In this document: positions 60,694 to 64,000 of the stretch, piece after piece | How the letters are laid out: every line of letters starts with the position of its first letter | Position numbering within the stretch: the first letter of the stretch is position 1 | Assembly: GCA_030602885.1 (NCBI GenBank) | Contig: JAUVYV010000009.1 | Span: 1 to 64,000, forward strand | DNA length: 64,000 bases | From: Phycisphaerales bacterium | Lineage (GTDB): Bacteria > Planctomycetota > Phycisphaerae > Sedimentisphaerales > Anaerobacaceae | Direction of reading: 5' to 3' | The notes under the pieces: model-generated | The model's database searches: none | What the model was told of the DNA's origin: nothing | The model's input: only the letters and a program-made list of their open reading frames with translations | Translations under genes and position numbers: made by a program

Positions 60694-62013
60694 ATGACGC
60701 ACAAGGGAACAACTAAACGGGTGGTTATAACCGGCATGGGAATCGTATGTCCACTGGGGCACGATGTGGAAAGTGCCTGGGCGGCGATGATGGCCGGCAA
60801 GAGCGGAGTGGCAAAGACGACGATTTTCGATGCATCGACGTTCCCGACGACCTTCAGTGCAGAGGTTAAGGGCTATGATTTCAGGAAGTTTACGAAAAGA
60901 CCCGAACTTCACAAGGACGGCAATCGCGGCACCGGTTTCGTTATAGGCGCCACGGCGCAGGCGTGCTGTCAGGCGGGAATTGATATTGAGACCGACACGC
61001 CTTCGGACGAAATCGACCGGCTGCGGATGGGGATATATCTGGGGGCCGGCGAGGGCTCGGCAAACAGCGATGCGTTTTTCAGTTCGATTGTCGCCGGATG
61101 GGACGATGAAAACCACCGGATGGACTGGGCGAAGTGGACTCTGGCGGCACAGTCGAAGATGCGTGCAATGCACGAGCTCGAGCAGGAATCGAATATGCCG
61201 CCCGCTCATATCGCGATGATGACCGGTGCGCGTGGGCCGGTGCGAGCGTGTCTTACGGCCTGTGCGGCCGGCACGCAGGCCGTTGGCGAGGCGATGATGA
61301 TGATTCGCAGAGGCGATGCGGACGTCGTTATTGCAGGCGGTGCACATTCGATGATACACCCGCTGGGACAAACCGGATTTAACCGCCTGACCGCAATATC
61401 CACGCGCAACGACAGCCCCGAGACGGCGTCACGACCATTTACCGCGAGCAGGGACGGCTTTGTATTAGGCGAAGGCGCGGCTATACTGATCATGGAAAGC
61501 CTCGACTCAGCGAAAAACAGGGACGCAAAAATTCTTGCCGAGGTTATCGGCTACGGCAGCAGCAGCGACGCATTCCGGATTACCGATATGCACGAGGAAG
61601 GACGCGGTGCAATACAGGCGATTGAGGCGGCGCTGCGCGATTCGCAGATAACATACAAGGATGTGGACTATATCAATACGCACGGGACAAGCACCACAGA
61701 GAACGATTCTATTGAGACCAAGGCGATAAAGGCCGTGTTCAAGAAAAGAGCTAAGCAGGTCCCCGCCAGCAGTGTCAAGAGCATGCTCGGACACCTGATC
61801 GGTGCGGCAGGCGCTGCCGAGCTGATTACCTGCGTCCTGGCTATACGTGATAATATCGTGCCGCCGACTATGAACCTAAATGACCCGGACCCGGCACTTG
61901 ACCTGGATTATGTGCCAAACGCACCGCGTAGATGTGAGGTCAATATCGCAATGAACGAATCGTTCGGATTCGGCGGGCAGAATAACGTTGTGATTATTAA
62001 AAGATATGAATAA
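60694..62013 (+). CDS. Active beta-ketoacyl-ACP synthase (KS-alpha, FabF type)
   Basis: A 439-residue ketosynthase with an intact triad: Cys190 in LTACAAGTQAVGEA, His330 in NTHGTSTTEND and His367 in SVKSMLGHLIGAAG. The C-terminal NESFGFGGQNNVVI is typical of FabF. It condenses malonyl-ACP with the growing chain. It begins 12 bases after the inactive paralogue with aggag upstream, and the two share the same fold, supporting a KS-alpha/KS-beta heterodimer. Confidence 0.9.
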   Translation: MTHKGTTKRVVITGMGIVCPLGHDVESAWAAMMAGKSGVAKTTIFDASTFPTTFSAEVKGYDFRKFTKRPELHKDGNRGTGFVIGATAQACCQAGIDIETDTPSDEIDRLRMGIYLGAGEGSANSDAFFSSIVAGWDDENHRMDWAKWTLAAQSKMRAMHELEQESNMPPAHIAMMTGARGPVRACLTACAAGTQAVGEAMMMIRRGDADVVIAGGAHSMIHPLGQTGFNRLTAISTRNDSPETASRPFTASRDGFVLGEGAAILIMESLDSAKNRDAKILAEVIGYGSSSDAFRITDMHEEGRGAIQAIEAALRDSQITYKDVDYINTHGTSTTENDSIETKAIKAVFKKRAKQVPASSVKSMLGHLIGAAGAAELITCVLAIRDNIVPPTMNLNDPDPALDLDYVPNAPRRCEVNIAMNESFGFGGQNNVVIIKRYE

Positions 62014-62076
62014 AATCACGAGCTGAAAAAGTCATAACTATACGCAATACACAATACGGACGACGCAATACGAAAT

Positions 62077-63354
62077 ATGATTGATATAAAAGAAATCCGA
62101 GAGAATCCGGAGAGATTCAAAAAAGCTGCAAAGGACAAGAAGTTCGACATCAATATTGACCTATTGCTGAAGATTGATGCCGAGTTACTTGCTGCCAAGC
62201 AGAAACTACAAGATATAGCCACTGACAAAAATCGGATTGGCAAGGATATCCCGAACCTTGAGGGCGACAAGAAGGACGCGGCTATAGCGCAGCTTACTCA
62301 ACTGAAGAAAGACGAGGCAAATTTAAGGGCAAAGACCGTACTTACTCTAGTACCGGAATTGGGCGATCTTGTGCTCAAGGTTGCTCAGCCGGCCGATGAC
62401 GATGTCCCTTTAGGCAAAGACGATACCGAGAACGTCGAGTTAAGAAAAGAGGGCAAGATTCGCGAGTTTGATTTCGAGCCGAAAGACCACGTTCAGCTCG
62501 GCCTTGACCTCGATATTATCGATATCGAGCGCGGCGTTAAATTGGCAGGGACGCGCAACTACTTTCTAAAAGGCGACGGCGCCCGCCTGCACTGGGCTAT
62601 TCTGCAGTTTGCGATGGACACGATGATCGCCAAAGGCTATGTCCCGATGTCTGTGCCGCTCTTGATGAGGGACAAGGTGATGCGGGGGACGGGCTATTAC
62701 CCGGGCTCGGAAGAGCAGACCTACCGAACGGAAAAGGATGAGCTGAACCTGGCCGGAACTGCCGAGGTACCGCTCACTGCCTATCACATGGGCGAGATTC
62801 TAAAAGGCAAGGACCTGCCGTTAAAGTTCGTCGGGATGTCGAGCTGCTTTCGCCGTGAGGCCGGCGCCGCGGGCAAGGACACATACGGCCTATACCGTAT
62901 CCACCAGTTCGACAAGGTCGAGCAGGTGGTGATTTGTGGCAATAGCATCGAAGAGAGCAATAAGTATCACGAGGAAATCCTCGCAAATGCCGAAGCCGTG
63001 ATGCAGGCCCTCGAACTGCCCTACCGCGTTGTGGTCGTCTGCACCGGCGACCTTGGCAGAGGCCAGGCAAAGAAATACGACATCGAGGCCTGGATGCCTT
63101 CTCGCGGAAACTACTGCGAGACCCACAGCGCAAGCAAATTCTACGACTTCCAGGCAAGACGAATGAACCTGCGGTACAAAGATACCGCAACAAAGAAAAA
63201 CCTCTTCTGCCACACGCTCAACAATACGGTTATCGCCTCACCAAGGATACTGATACCTATCCTCGAGTTGTATCAAAACGCTGACGGCTCGGTGACAATA
63301 CCCACGGTCCTCCAGCCGTATATGGGCGACAGAGATAAAATCGCTAAGAGTTGA
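62077..63354 (+). CDS. serS: Seryl-tRNA synthetase
   Basis: A 425-residue class II synthetase that charges tRNA-Ser. An N-terminal coiled-coil arm (about 25-105) is followed by the catalytic core: TAEVPLTAYH, motif 2 FRREAGAAGKDTYGLYRIHQF, and motif 3 near the C-terminus (NNTVIASPRILIPILE). The end VLQPYMGDRDKI is usual. Essential and single-copy in most bacteria. It lies 63 bases after the ketosynthase gene in repeat-like AT-rich DNA and is probably transcribed separately. Confidence 0.95.
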   Translation: MIDIKEIRENPERFKKAAKDKKFDINIDLLLKIDAELLAAKQKLQDIATDKNRIGKDIPNLEGDKKDAAIAQLTQLKKDEANLRAKTVLTLVPELGDLVLKVAQPADDDVPLGKDDTENVELRKEGKIREFDFEPKDHVQLGLDLDIIDIERGVKLAGTRNYFLKGDGARLHWAILQFAMDTMIAKGYVPMSVPLLMRDKVMRGTGYYPGSEEQTYRTEKDELNLAGTAEVPLTAYHMGEILKGKDLPLKFVGMSSCFRREAGAAGKDTYGLYRIHQFDKVEQVVICGNSIEESNKYHEEILANAEAVMQALELPYRVVVVCTGDLGRGQAKKYDIEAWMPSRGNYCETHSASKFYDFQARRMNLRYKDTATKKNLFCHTLNNTVIASPRILIPILELYQNADGSVTIPTVLQPYMGDRDKIAKS

Positions 63355-63363
63355 GAGCGGGCG

Positions 63364-63471
63364 GACAGGGATGGCTACGATGTGCCGGTTGTCTATTGCC
63401 TGAAAAACGCCAAAGCGACGACCTGGACGATGGAAACAAACTTCAATCCCAAGGAATACATCCAGCTTTAG
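63364..63471 (+). pseudogene. C-terminal remnant of an unidentified gene
   Basis: An open frame without a start ends at TAG 63471. Its translation (DRDGYDVPVVYCLKNAKA, then TTWTMETNFNPKEYIQL) reads like the C-terminus of a globular protein, with well-balanced composition. It is cut off by a stop at 63352-63354, the end of serS. No parent family recognised; it could be chance. Confidence 0.3.
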
Positions 63472-63532
63472 AGGCTACCGCTCAGGCTGGGGACACAGTC
63501 ACACGGTGGCAGATTTATTCTGCTGAAAACTG

Positions 63533-63560
63533 TTGAATCACCCCTCTAATCCCTTATAAT
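63533..63560 (+). promoter_or_regulatory. Sigma-70-like promoter candidate
   Basis: ttgaat (63533-63538) and a perfect tataat (63555-63560) are 16 bases apart, about 100 bases before the ABC ATPase start. Transcription would begin near 63567. The best -35/-10 pair noticed in the window. Confidence 0.45.
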
Positions 63561-63660
63561 CTCAGGGCAGATTGCCCAGGTTGACATCTCTGATGGAGGT
63601 TATCTGGTCTCGTTCGGTTATTAACGGCCCTTTTTTCAGGCCGGTGTCTGGTGATATGAT

Positions 63661-64000
63661 ATGCCTGTTCTCGAAGTAAACACTATCAGGAAGGAATTCG
63701 GCACGCTCGTTGCCGTCAACGATGTAACCTTCTCGTTAGAGCAGGGACAGGTACTGGGTCTGATAGGGCCCAACGGTGCCGGCAAGACTACACTGCTTCG
63801 GATACTGGCGACGGTGCTTCGGCCAACGAGCGGCTCGGTGTCGATGCTGGGCTACGACCTTAGAAAAGAATATCTGCAGATAAGAAAACACCTCGGATTT
63901 CTGCCCGATTTTTTCAACCTCTACAACGACCTTACCCTTCGCGAGTGTCTCGAGTTTTTCGCCGGGGCGTACAAAATGCCCGAGGATTCGATACCGAAAC
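63661..64000 (+). CDS. ABC transporter ATPase, cut by window edge
   Basis: The first 113 codons of an ABC ATPase. ATG 63661 opens MPVLEVNTIRKEFGTLVAV; Walker A is GLIGPNGAGKTTLLRI near residues 34-49, and FLPDFFNLYNDLTLRECLEFF follows the Q-loop position. It is similar to the NatA/CcmA-like group that pairs with ABC-2 permeases. The signature motif and Walker B lie beyond the window. Confidence 0.9.
   Translation, partial: MPVLEVNTIRKEFGTLVAVNDVTFSLEQGQVLGLIGPNGAGKTTLLRILATVLRPTSGSVSMLGYDLRKEYLQIRKHLGFLPDFFNLYNDLTLRECLEFFAGAYKMPEDSIPK

Larger units (their letters stand above)
63355..63660. other. Intergenic with remnant and promoter
   Basis: This 306-base gap holds the protein remnant above and a sigma-70-like promoter candidate for the ABC gene. 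A ttgaca at 63580-63585 lacks a matching -10 box and is not counted. Confidence 0.4.

Overview
The window looks like the chromosome of a planctomycete, most likely class Phycisphaerae. The reasons are Tat-exported sulfatases, a Tat-tagged fucose-isomerase-like protein, a DUF5107/TPR protein, several SPFH (flotillin/HflKC) systems and GC-rich, G-skewed coding DNA. This is inferred from gene content and no marker gene was placed on a tree. No tRNA, rRNA or CRISPR array was found.

Layout. 1-2.5 kb: AT-rich accessory genes (a HEPN-like protein and a small membrane protein) among dispersed repeats. 2.5-8.9 kb, plus strand: a DUF47 regulator with a PiT phosphate permease, then a long NfeD protease, a short NfeD and FloA. 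8.9-9.1 kb: a 177-bp imperfect-palindrome, MITE-like element. 9.17-20.22 kb: an integrated, tailless, internal-membrane DNA virus of the double jelly-roll lineage, related to corticovirus PM2. It has a PM2-P2-like major capsid protein, an FtsK/A32-type packaging ATPase, many one-helix membrane proteins, a beta-helix spike candidate and a 39-residue poly-basic protein. A 17-bp direct repeat bounds it and forms part of a dif-like (XerC/XerD) site. No integrase or replication protein was recognised, so host Xer recombination is the simplest integration route.

20.3-32.6 kb: housekeeping and envelope genes: TPR protein, response regulator, DJ-1/PfpI protein, histidine kinase, two CNNM/CorC-like proteins, PBP4-type carboxypeptidase, LarC, RuvX, ManC and Pgi. 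32.7-40.7 kb: a sulfated-glycan locus with two sulfatases, the fucose-isomerase-like protein and the DUF5107/TPR protein. 40.7-53.7 kb, minus strand: UvrD/PcrA helicase, a 612-residue anchored protein, an ABC permease and ATPase, a P1B metal ATPase, HflK, HflC and a third SPFH protein with a multi-pass membrane domain. 53.9-57.6 kb: ABC permease, GNAT acetyltransferase, a complete HepT/MntA pair and a second MNT gene whose HEPN partner is broken.

57.9-62.0 kb: a compact type II fatty-acid/polyketide-like cassette (dehydratase, ACP, dehydratase, ketosynthase-like protein, ketosynthase). The first ketosynthase-like protein has lost its active-site Cys and one His, so it looks like a chain-length-factor (KS-beta) partner of the second. 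62.1-64 kb: seryl-tRNA synthetase, a C-terminal gene remnant, a promoter candidate and the start of an ABC ATPase gene cut by the window edge.

The strongest leads are the PM2-like provirus at a dif-like site, with its own early and late transcription units, and the KS/CLF cassette.
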